A DNA stretch of 64,000 nt, taken from the NCBI RefSeq assembly GCF_008704535.1, contig NZ_CP023701.1, positions 682,001-746,000 on the forward strand, read 5' to 3'. The DNA is from Streptomyces subrutilus. Lineage in GTDB: Bacteria; Actinomycetota; Actinomycetes; Streptomycetales; Streptomycetaceae. Positions 16,481 to 27,049 of this stretch are shown here, piece after piece (position 1 is the first letter of the stretch; each line of letters begins with the position of its first letter). The notes under the pieces were generated by a model. It was not told where the DNA came from. It saw only the letters and a program-made list of their open reading frames with translations, and did no database searches. Position numbers and translations under genes: made by a program.

Positions 16481-16609
16481 TCAGCCGCGGTCGGGGCGGT
16501 CCGTCACCCGCAGGATGTTCAGCAGCGGTTCGCCGGATCCGCCGTGCGTGACGAAGCGGACGTTCAGCGCCCCGTCGGTCACGGTGACCGTGTACAAGAG
16601 CGCCTCATG
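16481..16609 (-). pseudogene. C-terminal relic of a glycoside hydrolase (malectin-like tail)
   Basis: About 42 codons ending at 16481. TVTVTDGALNVRFVTHGGSG followed by EPLLNILRVTDRPDR matches the terminal strands of malectin-like domains found at the end of actinobacterial glycosidases (general form VTVTDGxLxVxF...PxxNAlrVTxRPDR). No start codon, signal peptide or catalytic domain is present upstream, and the 5' part would overlap the MFS leader. It is best read as the tail of a lost gene. Confidence 0.6.
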
Positions 16610-16696
16610 AGCCGTTCCGGGGCCGTGCCGACCGGACGGGGGCGGGCCCGGGTGCGCCGGGTGGCCTTCGGCCGCCGCGCGGGCCAGCCTGAGGGC

Positions 16697-18277
16697 ATGA
16701 CCCCGCCCGAACCACCCGCCGAACCACCCGTCGGACCGTCCGGAGACCCCTCCGCCGGAGTTCCCGGACGTCCCGGGCCTCCCGGGCCCCCCGCGCCCGC
16801 CGCGCCGCCCGGGGCCGTGCCCGACGTCCGGCTGGCCTCGGCCCGCGGCCGGTGGATCCTGCTGACGACCGTGCTCGGCTCGGCCATGGCGCTGCTGGAC
16901 TCCACGGTGGTCAACGTGGCCCTGCCGCGCATCGGGCAGGACCTCGACGCCGACCTGGCCGTGCTCCAGTGGACGGTCAACGCCTACCTGCTGACCCTCG
17001 CGGGACTGATCCTGGTCGGGGGCGCGCTCGGCGACCGCTTCGGCCGCCGGCGGATCTTCGTCCTCGGGGTGGTCTGGTTCGCGGTGGGCTCGCTGCTGTG
17101 CGGGATCGCGCCGAACGCCGGGGTGCTGATCGGCGCCCGCGCCCTTCAGGGCATCGGCGGGGCCCTGCTCACACCGGGCTCCCTCGCGCTGATCCAGGCG
17201 TCGATCCGCGCCGCGGACCGGGGCCGGGCGGTGGGCCTGTGGTCGGGGCTGGGCGGTGTGGGCGCGGCCGTGGGCCCCTTCCTCGGCGGCTGGCTGGTGG
17301 ACGGGCCCGGCTGGCGCTGGGTCTTCCTGATCAATGTGCCGGTGGCCGCGCTGTGCGTCCCGGTGGCGCTGCGGCACGTACCGGAATCGCGCGACCCGCA
17401 CGCGCACGGCCGGTTCGACGTGGCGGGCGCGGTGCTCGCCGCGGCCTCCCTGGCGCTGCTCACGTACGCGCTGATCGAGGCCCGGACCGCGTCGGCGCCG
17501 GTGATCGCCGCCGCGGTCGGCGGCCTGCTGCTCGCGGGCGTCTTCGTCCAGGTGGAGCGCAAGCGCGCCGACCCGATGCTGCCGCCGGAGATCTTCGCCT
17601 CGCGACAGTTCACCGCGGTCAATCTGGTGACCCTGTGCGTGTACGCCGCCTTCGGCGGGTTCTTCTTCCTGGTCGTCCTCCAGTTGCAGGTCGTGGCCGG
17701 CTACTCGGCGCTGGCCGCCGGGGCCGCGCTGCTGCCGACCACCGTGCTGATGCTGCTGCTCTCGGCACGCTCCGGTGAGCTGGGCGACCGGATCGGCCCG
17801 CGCATCCCGCTCACCGTGGGGCCGCTGCTGTGCGCGGCCGGGATGCTGCTCATGCTGCGGGTGGGGCCCGGGGCCGACTACGTGCGGGACGTGCTGCCCG
17901 CGCTGGTGGTCATGGGCATGGGCATGGTGACGCTGGTGGCGCCGCTCACGTCGACCGTGCTGGCCTCCGTGGACCCGGGCCGTGCGGGCCTGGCCAGCGG
18001 CATCAACAACGCCGCGGCCCGGGCGGCCGGGCTGCTCGCGGTGGCCGGACTGCCGCTGCTGGCCGGGATGGGGCCGGAGGCGTACCGCTCGGCGGACCAG
18101 TTCGACGCCGCCTTCGGGCGGGCGATGCCGTGGTGCGCGGGCATCCTGGTGGTCGGGGCCGTACTGGCCTGGGCGACCGTGCGCACGCCCGCGGCCGGGG
18201 CGCCGCAGCCGCAGTGCCGTACGCAGTGCGCGGTCACCGCTCCGCCGCTCGAACCCCCGGCGGCGGCGGAGCGGTGA
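16697..18277 (+). CDS. DHA2-family MFS drug exporter (EmrB/QacA type)
   Basis: 526 residues with about 14 membrane helices. Residues 1-47 are a Pro/Gly-rich cytoplasmic tail. LDSTVVNVALPRIGQDL carries motif D1, LTLAGLILVGGALGDRFGRRR is motif A, ALQGIGGALLTPGSLALI is motif B, and the proline/glycine motif C occurs in GLGGVGAAVGPFLGGWLVDGPGWRWVFLINVP. It probably exports a drug-like compound by proton antiport. ATG 16697 was chosen because GAGGG lies just before it and the upstream frame is low-complexity, though the spacing is short. The C-terminus is cysteine-containing and hydrophilic. It is convergent with the beta-helix gene, with only 6 bp between the stop codons. Confidence 0.88.
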   Translation: MTPPEPPAEPPVGPSGDPSAGVPGRPGPPGPPAPAAPPGAVPDVRLASARGRWILLTTVLGSAMALLDSTVVNVALPRIGQDLDADLAVLQWTVNAYLLTLAGLILVGGALGDRFGRRRIFVLGVVWFAVGSLLCGIAPNAGVLIGARALQGIGGALLTPGSLALIQASIRAADRGRAVGLWSGLGGVGAAVGPFLGGWLVDGPGWRWVFLINVPVAALCVPVALRHVPESRDPHAHGRFDVAGAVLAAASLALLTYALIEARTASAPVIAAAVGGLLLAGVFVQVERKRADPMLPPEIFASRQFTAVNLVTLCVYAAFGGFFFLVVLQLQVVAGYSALAAGAALLPTTVLMLLLSARSGELGDRIGPRIPLTVGPLLCAAGMLLMLRVGPGADYVRDVLPALVVMGMGMVTLVAPLTSTVLASVDPGRAGLASGINNAAARAAGLLAVAGLPLLAGMGPEAYRSADQFDAAFGRAMPWCAGILVVGAVLAWATVRTPAAGAPQPQCRTQCAVTAPPLEPPAAAER

Positions 18278-18283
18278 GCACCG

Positions 18284-20269
18284 CTACCAGCGGGCGGGCG
18301 GCGGCGGGGGGACGACCGGCGGCCGGTCGTCGCAGGTGAGGGTGTTCGGCAGTTCCCAGGCCGCGAGCCACGGCCCGGTGGTGCCGCCACCGTCGTTGCC
18401 GCCGTGGTCGACGAGGCCGAACTCCGATCCGGTGGCCGGGAAGTTGAAGGAGCCGCAGTTGTTGACGCCCACGGCGCCCACGTTGCGCGCGTCGACGTTC
18501 TCGAAGCTGGCCGAGCCGGCCGTGCGGGCGCTGACGACCGAGGTGCCGGTGCCGTCCACGCGGGTGTCCTCGAAGTGGACGTTCTCGATGCGGTGGGTGT
18601 CCTTCACCGGCCAGTCGGTGACGAGCATGATCGCGTTGTAGGTGCTGTCGAGGAAGGCGTTCCCGGTGGCCCGCACGTCGGCGGCGTCGATGCTGCGGTC
18701 CAGGGCGTAGAACCAGATCGCACCGAGCCCGATGTTCCAGTTCAGCTCGTACGTGCCGGCGCGGACGGTGGTGTTGTCCGCGATGCGCAGGCTCCCGGTG
18801 AAGGGCTCGGCGCCGAACCGGGCACCCACGTGCAGGGCGCTGCCCTCGCGGACCGGATCGGCGACCAGGTTGCCGGAGACGGTGGTGTCGGCGCCGCCGT
18901 AGACGGCGATGCCGTTGGCGAGGGTCGGGGTCTGGACGGTGTTGCGGTCGAAGGTGTTGCGGGCGTCGGCCGTCTTCTCCGACCACATCGCGAGGCCGTC
19001 GTCGCCGGTGCCGCGCACGAAATTGTCCCGGACCAGGGAGTCGGTGACCCCGGTGTGGAGGTTGAGGCCGTCGGCTATCTGGTCGGTGATGACGTTGTCG
19101 GTGACCCTGACGCCCCGCATCGGGCCGTCGAACCAGAGGCCGACCTTGGTGTGGTGCAGGTACATCCGGTCGATCGTGGAGTCGTTCATGGCGCCGCCGA
19201 TGGCGTTGACCTGGTCGGTGTCGACCCGCTCGCGGACGTCGCCCTCCACGGCGAAGCGGGACAGGTGCACGCCGCGGCTGCCGCCGGCCGAGGCCTCCTT
19301 GCCGTAGAAGCCGACGCCCTTGCCCTTGACCGTCGTGTACCAGCTGCCGGCGCCGGTGACGGTGACCTGGTCCACGATGACGTGGCGGTTCACCTGGTAG
19401 GTCCCGGGCGGCAGGTAGACCGGGAGCCGGTGGCGCCGGGCGAAGGCGATCGCCCGGTCGAGGGCGTCGGCGGAGTCGCGGCGGCCCGTCGGGTCGGCGC
19501 CGAAGAGGAGCACGTTGGCGGCGGCCGTCTCGACGTGCGGGGCGCCGACGAGCTGGGAGTCCAGCAGGTCGATGACGGTCCAGTCCGCCCGGGACCCGGC
19601 CGGGACCGTCAGCCGCACCTTCGCGCCCGCCGGGTGGGTCCGGCCGAGCAGCAGCCGCTGCTCGTCGTACATGTGGTGGGGCCGGAAGGGCTTGGTGATG
19701 ACGGGGGCCGGGGTGGTCGCGGCCGGGACGCAGCCGCATTCGGTGATCCACCAGTCCGGGTGCAGCAGCCCGGCCCGCGGGTCGTTGGTGAAGGGGTACT
19801 GGTTGTACAGCCAGGAGTACTGGGAGGTGAGCGTCATCGTGCGGCGGTTCTTGCCGCCGACGGTGAGGTCCAGCGGGGCCGTGATCCCGCCGCCGCCCGG
19901 TGCGTCGGGGAGGCTGTAGCGGACGGTCACGGCGTCGGCCGCGGCGGGCAGGGTGAACTCCACGTACTCGCCCGGGGCCAGTCTGACCGCCTTGCGGCCC
20001 GACGCCTCGGCGGGCAGGGAGTACGCGGTGCGGTCGGGACCGATGACGGTCCCGTCGGTGGCGGCGTTCTCCGCCTCCTGTTCGAGGAAGTCCACGCGGG
20101 CGCCGCGTCCTTCGACGAGCGCCGGATCGAGCGCGGCCCGGGTGACGACGGGGGCGGACGCGCGGTCGGGAGCGGTGCGGGCCGTGGCCGGGCCGCCGCC
20201 CAGCGCTGCGAGACCCAGCGCGGACACGGTGATCGCCGCCAGCACGGCGGCCGTTCTTTTGGGGGGCAT
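18284..20269 (-). CDS. Secreted right-handed beta-helix glycosidase, GH87 (mycodextranase)-like
   Basis: 661 residues with a Sec signal peptide (basic MPPKRT start, hydrophobic AAVLAAITVSALGLAALGG, Ala-rich cleavage region near 30). A carbohydrate-binding-like jelly roll precedes the catalytic part (LAPGEYVEFTLPAAADAVTVRY). From about residue 220 come a polysaccharide-lyase-like start (GADPTGRRDSADALDRAIAFAR) and parallel beta-helix repeats rich in Asn/Asp ladders (NVITDQIADGLNLHTG, DNFVRGTGDDGLAMWSE). Family GH87 cleaves alpha-1,3-glucans such as fungal cell-wall glucan or mycodextran. The D-D pair in GTGDDG may be part of the active site, but this is inference. It is monocistronic. Confidence 0.78.
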   Translation of the reverse strand: MPPKRTAAVLAAITVSALGLAALGGGPATARTAPDRASAPVVTRAALDPALVEGRGARVDFLEQEAENAATDGTVIGPDRTAYSLPAEASGRKAVRLAPGEYVEFTLPAAADAVTVRYSLPDAPGGGGITAPLDLTVGGKNRRTMTLTSQYSWLYNQYPFTNDPRAGLLHPDWWITECGCVPAATTPAPVITKPFRPHHMYDEQRLLLGRTHPAGAKVRLTVPAGSRADWTVIDLLDSQLVGAPHVETAAANVLLFGADPTGRRDSADALDRAIAFARRHRLPVYLPPGTYQVNRHVIVDQVTVTGAGSWYTTVKGKGVGFYGKEASAGGSRGVHLSRFAVEGDVRERVDTDQVNAIGGAMNDSTIDRMYLHHTKVGLWFDGPMRGVRVTDNVITDQIADGLNLHTGVTDSLVRDNFVRGTGDDGLAMWSEKTADARNTFDRNTVQTPTLANGIAVYGGADTTVSGNLVADPVREGSALHVGARFGAEPFTGSLRIADNTTVRAGTYELNWNIGLGAIWFYALDRSIDAADVRATGNAFLDSTYNAIMLVTDWPVKDTHRIENVHFEDTRVDGTGTSVVSARTAGSASFENVDARNVGAVGVNNCGSFNFPATGSEFGLVDHGGNDGGGTTGPWLAAWELPNTLTCDDRPPVVPPPPPARW

Positions 20270-20428
20270 GGCCGGGACAGTAGGGCGGCTCGCCGGAGCA
20301 CAGCAAGATGCGTGCACGAAATATTCGACGGTCCGTTCATTTCTTGCGTCGAATTGTGGCGTGGCGGACCGTGTGGCGCGCCCGTACGGTGAGCAGGGGG
20401 CCGACCGACCCGGAGGGGTTGCGACGAC

Positions 20429-21064
20429 ATGTGCTGGAGCGCGACCGCCGACCTGACGGCGGGCACGGTGGTCACCGCGGTCGGAATCGTCTGCGTGGCC
20501 CGCGCCCGGCGGGCCCGCGACCTGCCCGTGGCGGCGCTTCCCCTGCTGCTCGGGATCCACCAGCTGGTGGAGGCGGCCGTCTGGCGATCGGGCGGCGGCT
20601 GCTCCCCGGCCGCCACGGCCTGGGCGGTGATCGCGCTGCCGCTGCTGCCGGTGTGGGTGCCGCTCGCCGTCGCCTTCGCGGCCGCGCCCGACGTCCCGCG
20701 CCGCCTGTGGGCGCCGGCGGCCGCGGGGCTCGCGGCGGGAGCGTTCCTCGCGTACGGGCTCGCGACCCGGTCGGTGACCGCGGAGATCCGCGGCCACACC
20801 GTCGGCTACGGGGTGGACGTCCCGTACGCGCCCCTGGTCGTGGGCTGCTACCTGTTCGCCACGCTCGGCTCGCTGCTGCTCTCCGGTGACCGCGGGCTGC
20901 GGGTCCTCGGCGCGGTGATGGCCGCAGGCGCCGTGGTCTGCACTGCCGTGTGGCGGCTCGAATTCGCCTCCACCTGGTGCGCCTTCGCCGCCGTGGCGTC
21001 CCTGCTGGTCCTGGGCTGGGTGCGCCGCCGGGAGCCCGGCACCCCTGTGACGCGATCAACCTGA
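20429..21064 (+). CDS. DUF6629 family membrane protein
   Basis: 211 residues with six to seven hydrophobic segments. The opening MCWSATADLTAG is the hallmark of DUF6629 proteins, which are common in actinobacteria and of unknown function. Other conserved-looking features are LLLGIHQLVEAAVW in the second helix, GYGVDVPYAPLVVGCYLFATLGSLLLS, and a tryptophan/cysteine-containing FASTWCAFAAVASLLVL near the end. GGAGG lies about 13 nt before ATG 20429. It is divergent from the beta-helix gene and upstream of cholesterol oxidase, but nothing links its function to either. Confidence 0.85.
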   Translation: MCWSATADLTAGTVVTAVGIVCVARARRARDLPVAALPLLLGIHQLVEAAVWRSGGGCSPAATAWAVIALPLLPVWVPLAVAFAAAPDVPRRLWAPAAAGLAAGAFLAYGLATRSVTAEIRGHTVGYGVDVPYAPLVVGCYLFATLGSLLLSGDRGLRVLGAVMAAGAVVCTAVWRLEFASTWCAFAAVASLLVLGWVRRREPGTPVTRST

Positions 21065-22801
<1,737 letters not shown>

Positions 22802-22824
22802 CCGGGTCCCTACGCGCACGAGCC

Positions 22825-22853
22825 GGGGCCGGTCGGATCCTCCGACCGGCCCC
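22825..22853. terminator. 13-bp perfect hairpin between convergent genes
   Basis: GGGGCCGGTCGGA (22825-22837) pairs perfectly with 22841-22853 around a TCC loop. It lies between the cholesterol oxidase stop and the stop of the CMD gene, so it can serve both strands. Confidence 0.85.
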
Positions 22854-22862
22854 GCACCCGTG

Positions 22863-23342
22863 TCAGTGGCCCGGCAGCATGCAGACGCTGTCGAGGCCGA
22901 GCACGTGGTTGAGCCGCCCGAAGGCAAGCCAGGAGCCGATGCTCATGGTCAGCTCCACGATTTCGAGCTGGCTGTAGTGCGCGGTCATCCGGTCCCAGAA
23001 CGCGTCGTCCAGGCCGTGGTGGTCGAGGGTGTAGCGCTCGGCGTACTCGGCCGCCAGCCGGGTCCGCTCGTCGAAGCGGTCGGTGGTGCGCCAGTCGGTG
23101 ACCGCGTCGGAGAACTCCTCCTCGACCTTCTCCCCCTCGCGCTCGGTGCGCCAGTCCAGGCAGAACACGCACCCGTTGATCTGCGCCACGCGCAGCCGGG
23201 CGGCCTCGAACTCGCGCAGGCCCAGGGTGGTGTGGGCGTAGACGGAGAGGGAGAAGTTGGCGGCGGCCATGCCGATACCGGGGACCAGGTCGCCCCAGAC
23301 GTACTCGATCGGGTGCTGGCCTTCGGGGATGTCGATCTTCAC
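22863..23342 (-). CDS. Carboxymuconolactone decarboxylase/AhpD-like protein
   Basis: 159 residues from GTG 23342, with AAGGAA upstream. It is an all-helical CMD-fold protein; FEAARLRVAQINGCVFCLDWRT holds the CxxC pair (GCVFC) seen in AhpD-like members, but the histidine that usually follows three residues later is absent. EFSDAVTDWRTTDRFDERTRLAAEYAERYTLD and LTMSIGSWLAFGRLNHVLGLD are typical of this group. It is likely a redox-active or peroxidase-associated enzyme. Its GTG overlaps the upstream dehydrogenase stop by 4 bp (GTGA), so the pair is co-translated and probably acts in one pathway. Confidence 0.83.
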   Translation of the reverse strand: MKIDIPEGQHPIEYVWGDLVPGIGMAAANFSLSVYAHTTLGLREFEAARLRVAQINGCVFCLDWRTEREGEKVEEEFSDAVTDWRTTDRFDERTRLAAEYAERYTLDHHGLDDAFWDRMTAHYSQLEIVELTMSIGSWLAFGRLNHVLGLDSVCMLPGH

Positions 23343-24421
23343 GGCTGTTTCCTTCCGAGTCTGCCGACGGCGGGGCGCAGCGGGACGTCGAGGGCGTCGT
23401 AGAGGCCCGGTTCGGCCTCGACGAGCCAGTCGATGGCGCCGACGAGGCGGCCGACGGCGGTGGCGTTGCCCCCGGCGCTGCGGTTGTCCCCCTCGTCGGT
23501 GGCCTCGACGGTCACCTCGATGCGGGGGCGGCCCTCGATGACGACGCGGTGGGCGCCGTCGCCCCCGTCCGGCGGCGACGGCCAGTCCGGGGCGCAGGAG
23601 GCGTGGATGCGGGTGACGTGCTCGATGACGAGGCGGGGCTCGCCCTCGACGATGCCCTGGACCTCGAAGCGGACCGCGCCCTGGGTGCCCGCCTCGAACG
23701 CGCCCATGGTGCGGGTGGTGACGGTGGTGTCGAGCGGCCTGCGGTCCACGGTCTCGCGGATCTCGTCGAGTTCGACGCCGAGGGCCCGGGCCATCATCCG
23801 TATCTGCCCGCCCCAGACCATCGTCGGGACGGACGGCAGCAGCATCACGGGCTGGTAGTCCATGGGGTGGCCCATGCCGACGAGGTCGCGGACCGAGCCG
23901 GGCTGGTCGTAGGTGGAGTAGTCGAAGATCTCCTGGCAGCGGATGGCGTCGACGGTGGTGCCCAGGCCGCTGAGCAGGAGCGGGAGGACGTCGTTGCCCC
24001 ATCCGGGGTCGACGCCGGAGGCGAAGAGGGAGCCGCCGCCCTCGGCGACGGCGGCCAGGACCGGGTCGCGGAACTCGGGCGGGGCGCTGCGATGGTCGTA
24101 GAGCGGGTACAGCGCGGGGCTGACGACGACGGCGCCCGCGCGCACGGCCCGGGTCAGGTCGGCGAGGGCCTCGTCGGGACGGATGTCGCCCGAGGCCGCG
24201 TAGACGACGGCGCGGGGGCGGGCGGCCAGGACGGCTTCGACGTCGTCGGTGGCGGTGACGCCCACCCGTTGGTCGAGCCCGCCCAGTTCGCCCGCGTCGC
24301 GGCCGACCTTGGCCGGATCGTGGACGATGACGGCGGTGAGTCGCAGTGCTGGATGGGCCTCTACGGCACGGATGGCCAAACGGCCGACGTTGCCGGTACC
24401 CCAGACAACCGTGGGAATCAT
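23339..24421 (-). CDS. DapB-fold NAD(P)-dependent dehydrogenase
   Basis: 360 residues. The start ATG 24421 places TVVWGTGNVGRLAIRAVEAHP (residues 3-23) at the N-terminus, a Rossmann GxGxxG coenzyme site like that of dihydrodipicolinate reductase and 2,4-diaminopentanoate dehydrogenase. RAVVYAASGDIRPDEALADL covers the second half of the fold, and GSLFASGVDPGWGNDVLPLLL is a strong signature of the dehydrogenase group used in Streptomyces and mycobacteria. It is far longer than DapB (about 250 residues) and no lysine genes are near, so it is not lysine synthesis. The substrate is unknown. It is the first gene of an operon with the CMD protein. No ribosome site is visible. Confidence 0.8.
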   Translation of the reverse strand: MIPTVVWGTGNVGRLAIRAVEAHPALRLTAVIVHDPAKVGRDAGELGGLDQRVGVTATDDVEAVLAARPRAVVYAASGDIRPDEALADLTRAVRAGAVVVSPALYPLYDHRSAPPEFRDPVLAAVAEGGGSLFASGVDPGWGNDVLPLLLSGLGTTVDAIRCQEIFDYSTYDQPGSVRDLVGMGHPMDYQPVMLLPSVPTMVWGGQIRMMARALGVELDEIRETVDRRPLDTTVTTRTMGAFEAGTQGAVRFEVQGIVEGEPRLVIEHVTRIHASCAPDWPSPPDGGDGAHRVVIEGRPRIEVTVEATDEGDNRSAGGNATAVGRLVGAIDWLVEAEPGLYDALDVPLRPAVGRLGRKQP

Positions 24422-24515
24422 GCGCGGAGGGTAGCGACAGGACCTGCATGTTTCCAGAGCGGTGGCCCGTACGGTCGCGGGACCCGCGGACGGGGCGGCG
24501 AGCACGCCCCCGCGG

Positions 24516-24731
24516 TCACTGGTTCTCGGCGCCCAGGACGAACAGGAGGTAGACGAAGAAGGCGAAGAGGTGGCCGACGAACAGGTAGGCGATCAGCCGG
24601 ATCACCAGGCCGCGCGGGAACTTCGACTCGATGCGCGCCCGCACGGTCACCGGCGCCGCCTCTCCCCCGTCCGGTGCGGGCGCCCCGGTGTCCTGCGCCG
24701 GCTGCGTCGCCTCTGCTGATACCTGCGGCAT
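24516..24731 (-). CDS. DUF6126 family single-pass membrane peptide
   Basis: 71 residues. The first 40 are acidic and Pro/Ala-rich; RGLVIRLIAYLFVGHLFAFFVYLLFVLGAENQ forms one membrane helix with basic residues on the cytoplasmic side, the DUF6126 pattern. AGGAGA lies 6 nt before ATG 24731, which decides the start against an upstream in-frame ATG. In Streptomyces such peptides are often encoded next to XRE/cupin regulators, as here: the regulator ends 34 bp upstream on the same strand. The function is unknown. Confidence 0.8.
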   Translation of the reverse strand: MPQVSAEATQPAQDTGAPAPDGGEAAPVTVRARIESKFPRGLVIRLIAYLFVGHLFAFFVYLLFVLGAENQ

Positions 24732-24765
24732 GTTCTCTCCTTGGGACACGGGTACGGCTCCTCGG

Positions 24766-25410
24766 CTATCGGTGGCGCGCGGGTGCGGTGCCGCCCAGGC
24801 AGAGGTCGGCGAGGCCGCTCTGCAGCAGGGTGTGGACGAACAGCAGGTCGGTGCCGTCGGCGCCGGCCGCCGCGATGCGGTGCGGGGTGAGCGAGTCGAA
24901 GTGCGCGCTGTCCCCCGGGTCCAGCAGGTGCTCGGCCTCTCCCAGGTGCAGCCGCAGCCGTCCCTTCAGGACGTACAGCCACTCCTCGCCGGGGTGGACG
25001 CGGACCAGTTCGCCCTGGCTGCGGCCGTGCGGGACGTGCACCCGCAGCGCCTGCATGCCGCGGCCGGAGCCGCCGGCCTGCCAGTACGTCCAGCCGTCGG
25101 CCTCGCGGGCGCCCGGGCCGCCGGCCCGTACGATGGGATCGGCGACGGCGGGGGTCTCGCCGAGCAGCTCGGAGACGGTCGTCCCGTAGGTACGGGCGAG
25201 GCCGAGGAGGAGCGGCAGCGACGGCTGGCGCCGGCCGGTCTCCAGCCGGGACAGGTGGGCGGGCGAGAGCCGGGCCCGCGCGGCGGCGGCCTCCAGGGTC
25301 AGTCCGGCACGGCGGCGCAGGTCGCGCAGTTGCGGGGCCACCGAGGGCAGCTCGTCGGGGGAGGCGGCGCCTTCGGTGTCGTCGGGGCCGGGTGCGGGAC
25401 CGGTTGTCAT
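24766..25410 (-). CDS. XRE-family regulator with C-terminal cupin domain
   Basis: 214 residues. Residues 25-80 are the Cro/C1 helix-turn-helix (LRDLRRRAGLTLEAAAARARLSPAHLSRLETGRRQPSLPLLLGLA pattern). Residues 120-200 are a cupin barrel: VHVPHGRSQGELVRVHPGEEWLYVLKGRLRLHLGE and DSAHFDSLTPHRI. Regulators of this architecture bind a small metabolite in the cupin and often control a neighbouring transporter or enzyme. Here it is followed on the same strand by the DUF6126 membrane peptide. Two copies of a 15-bp palindrome lie immediately upstream (25431-25466), a likely autoregulatory site. Confidence 0.9.
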   Translation of the reverse strand: MTTGPAPGPDDTEGAASPDELPSVAPQLRDLRRRAGLTLEAAAARARLSPAHLSRLETGRRQPSLPLLLGLARTYGTTVSELLGETPAVADPIVRAGGPGAREADGWTYWQAGGSGRGMQALRVHVPHGRSQGELVRVHPGEEWLYVLKGRLRLHLGEAEHLLDPGDSAHFDSLTPHRIAAAGADGTDLLFVHTLLQSGLADLCLGGTAPARHR

Positions 25411-25430
25411 GCCTCGATTGAGCCAGAATT

Positions 25431-25466
25431 TTACCTGCGTGGCAATCTCTCTTGCCTCTGAGGCAA
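25431..25466. promoter_or_regulatory. Twin 15-bp operators upstream of the XRE/cupin gene
   Basis: TTGCCTC-T-GAGGCAA (25452-25466) is a perfect 7+1+7 palindrome. TTACCTG-C-GTGGCAA (25431-25445) is a degenerate second copy of the same 15-mer. The copies start 21 bp apart, two helical turns, so two dimers would bind the same DNA face. They sit 20-56 bp before the regulator start. Confidence 0.75.
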
Positions 25467-25513
25467 AACGGCTCGCCGCGGCCCCTCACACGGCCGGTCC
25501 GCGTCTCCGGCCG

Positions 25514-27049
25514 TCATCCGGCCGCGCCCCCGCCCAGCACGGTTTCCACGGTATCGGCCTGCTCCGCCGTCTTGTCGGGGCGGTGCCTGAGCACCCGCGC
25601 GAACCGCAGCGCGACCCCGGCCGGGTAGCGCGGCGAGCGCTGGAGCCCGTCGTAGGCGATCTCCACCACCAGTTCGGGGCGCACCCGCACCGTGAAGCCG
25701 TCGTCGGAGGTGGCCAGGGCCCGCAGCGCGTCGGTCTGCCAGCGCAGCATCTCGTCGGTGAGGCCCTTGAAGGTCTTGCCGAGCATGGCGTACGTCCCGT
25801 CGGCGGCCCGCGCCCCCAGGTGAAGGTTCGACAGCAGTCCGGTGCGCCGTCCGTGTCCCCACTCGGCGGCGAGCACGACCAGGTCCAGGGTGTGCACCGG
25901 CTTCACCTTGAGCCAGTGCCGTCCGCGCCGGCCGGCCGCGTAGGCCGAACCGAGGGATTTGACCATCACGCCCTCGTGGCCGCGGGCCAGCGTCTCGGTC
26001 CCGAACTCCTCGGCGGCGGCCGCCTGCGCGGCCGGGTCCTCGACGACGAGCCGGCGGACCCGGGCGGACTCGGGGACGAGCGCGGTGAGGGCCGCGTGGC
26101 GCTCGCGCACCGGGAGGTCGAGCAGGACCTCGTCACCGATGGCGAGGACGTCGAAGAAGAAGGCGGCGAGGGGGAGCGTGCGGCGGGCGGCGGCCACGTC
26201 GGTGCGGGAGCCGACCCGGCTCGCCACCTGCTGGAAGGGGACGGGCCGGCCGGCCGCGTCCCGGCCGATGACCTCGCCGTCGAGGATGAAACGCTCCCCG
26301 GGCAGGGAGCGGGCCAGCTCGGTGACTTCCGGCAGCCGGTCGGTGATCTCGTCCAGGGAGCGGGTGTACACCCGTACGTCGTCCCCGTCCCGGTGCACCT
26401 GGATCCGCACCCCGTCGAGCTTCTCCTCCACCGCGCAGGGACCCAGGGCGGCCAGCGCCTCGGCGACCGAGCCGGCGGTGGCCGCCAGCATGGGCTGGAC
26501 GGGCCGCCCGACCCGCAGGGTGAAGCCGCCGAGCGCCGGCGCCCCCTCGGCCAGGACGGCCGCCGCGACCCGGGGCAGCGAGCCGTCCAGCATGACGGCC
26601 CGGCGCAGTTCGGCGGCCGGCACTCCGGCCGCCGACGCGACGCCCTCCAGCGCCACCGCGTCGAGCGCGCCCTGCCGCACCTCCCCGGACAGCAGGCTGC
26701 GCAGGAACGCCTGCTCGTCCACGGTCGCCGCGCCCAGCAGGGCGTCGAGGATCCGGCGGCGTTCGCGCTGCGCCCCGGCGCCGGCCACCGCCGCGAGCTC
26801 CGTCACCGCCGCGTCCACGTCGCCCACGGTCAGCGCGGGCGCTTCGGCGGGCGCGACCTCGCGGCCCAGGGCCCGCCATCCGATGCCCGGACGGCCCTGC
26901 GGGAGCCGGCCCGCCAGGTACGAGATCACCAGGCCCGCCTCCCCCGGCGGCGCGGCGCCGAAGAGCTCCGCGAGCAGGGCGGTCTTGCGGGACCGGGCGG
27001 AGGTCCCGGCGACCTCGCGGGACACGCGTGCGACATCGGCCAGCAGCAT
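25514..27049 (-). CDS. ATP-dependent DNA ligase
   Basis: 511 residues, the usual size of the stand-alone actinobacterial ligase. An N-terminal helical DNA-binding domain (1-180) includes LVISYLAGRLPQGRPGIGWRAL. The adenylation domain follows, with motif I EKLDGVR and its AMP-accepting Lys210, motif III-like FILDGEVIG, motif IV HEGVMVKSL, and motif V LKVKP. The OB-fold domain closes the protein. It seals nicks in DNA using ATP, in addition to the essential NAD-dependent LigA encoded elsewhere. It lacks the polymerase and nuclease modules of LigD. It is divergent from the hydrolase-ABC fusion gene. Confidence 0.93.
   Translation of the reverse strand: MLLADVARVSREVAGTSARSRKTALLAELFGAAPPGEAGLVISYLAGRLPQGRPGIGWRALGREVAPAEAPALTVGDVDAAVTELAAVAGAGAQRERRRILDALLGAATVDEQAFLRSLLSGEVRQGALDAVALEGVASAAGVPAAELRRAVMLDGSLPRVAAAVLAEGAPALGGFTLRVGRPVQPMLAATAGSVAEALAALGPCAVEEKLDGVRIQVHRDGDDVRVYTRSLDEITDRLPEVTELARSLPGERFILDGEVIGRDAAGRPVPFQQVASRVGSRTDVAAARRTLPLAAFFFDVLAIGDEVLLDLPVRERHAALTALVPESARVRRLVVEDPAAQAAAAEEFGTETLARGHEGVMVKSLGSAYAAGRRGRHWLKVKPVHTLDLVVLAAEWGHGRRTGLLSNLHLGARAADGTYAMLGKTFKGLTDEMLRWQTDALRALATSDDGFTVRVRPELVVEIAYDGLQRSPRYPAGVALRFARVLRHRPDKTAEQADTVETVLGGGAAG

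Noticed and set aside
23549..25189. Plus-strand gene opposite the DapB-fold dehydrogenase and XRE regulator
   Set aside because: Shadow of well-supported minus-strand genes; no start signal or domain.
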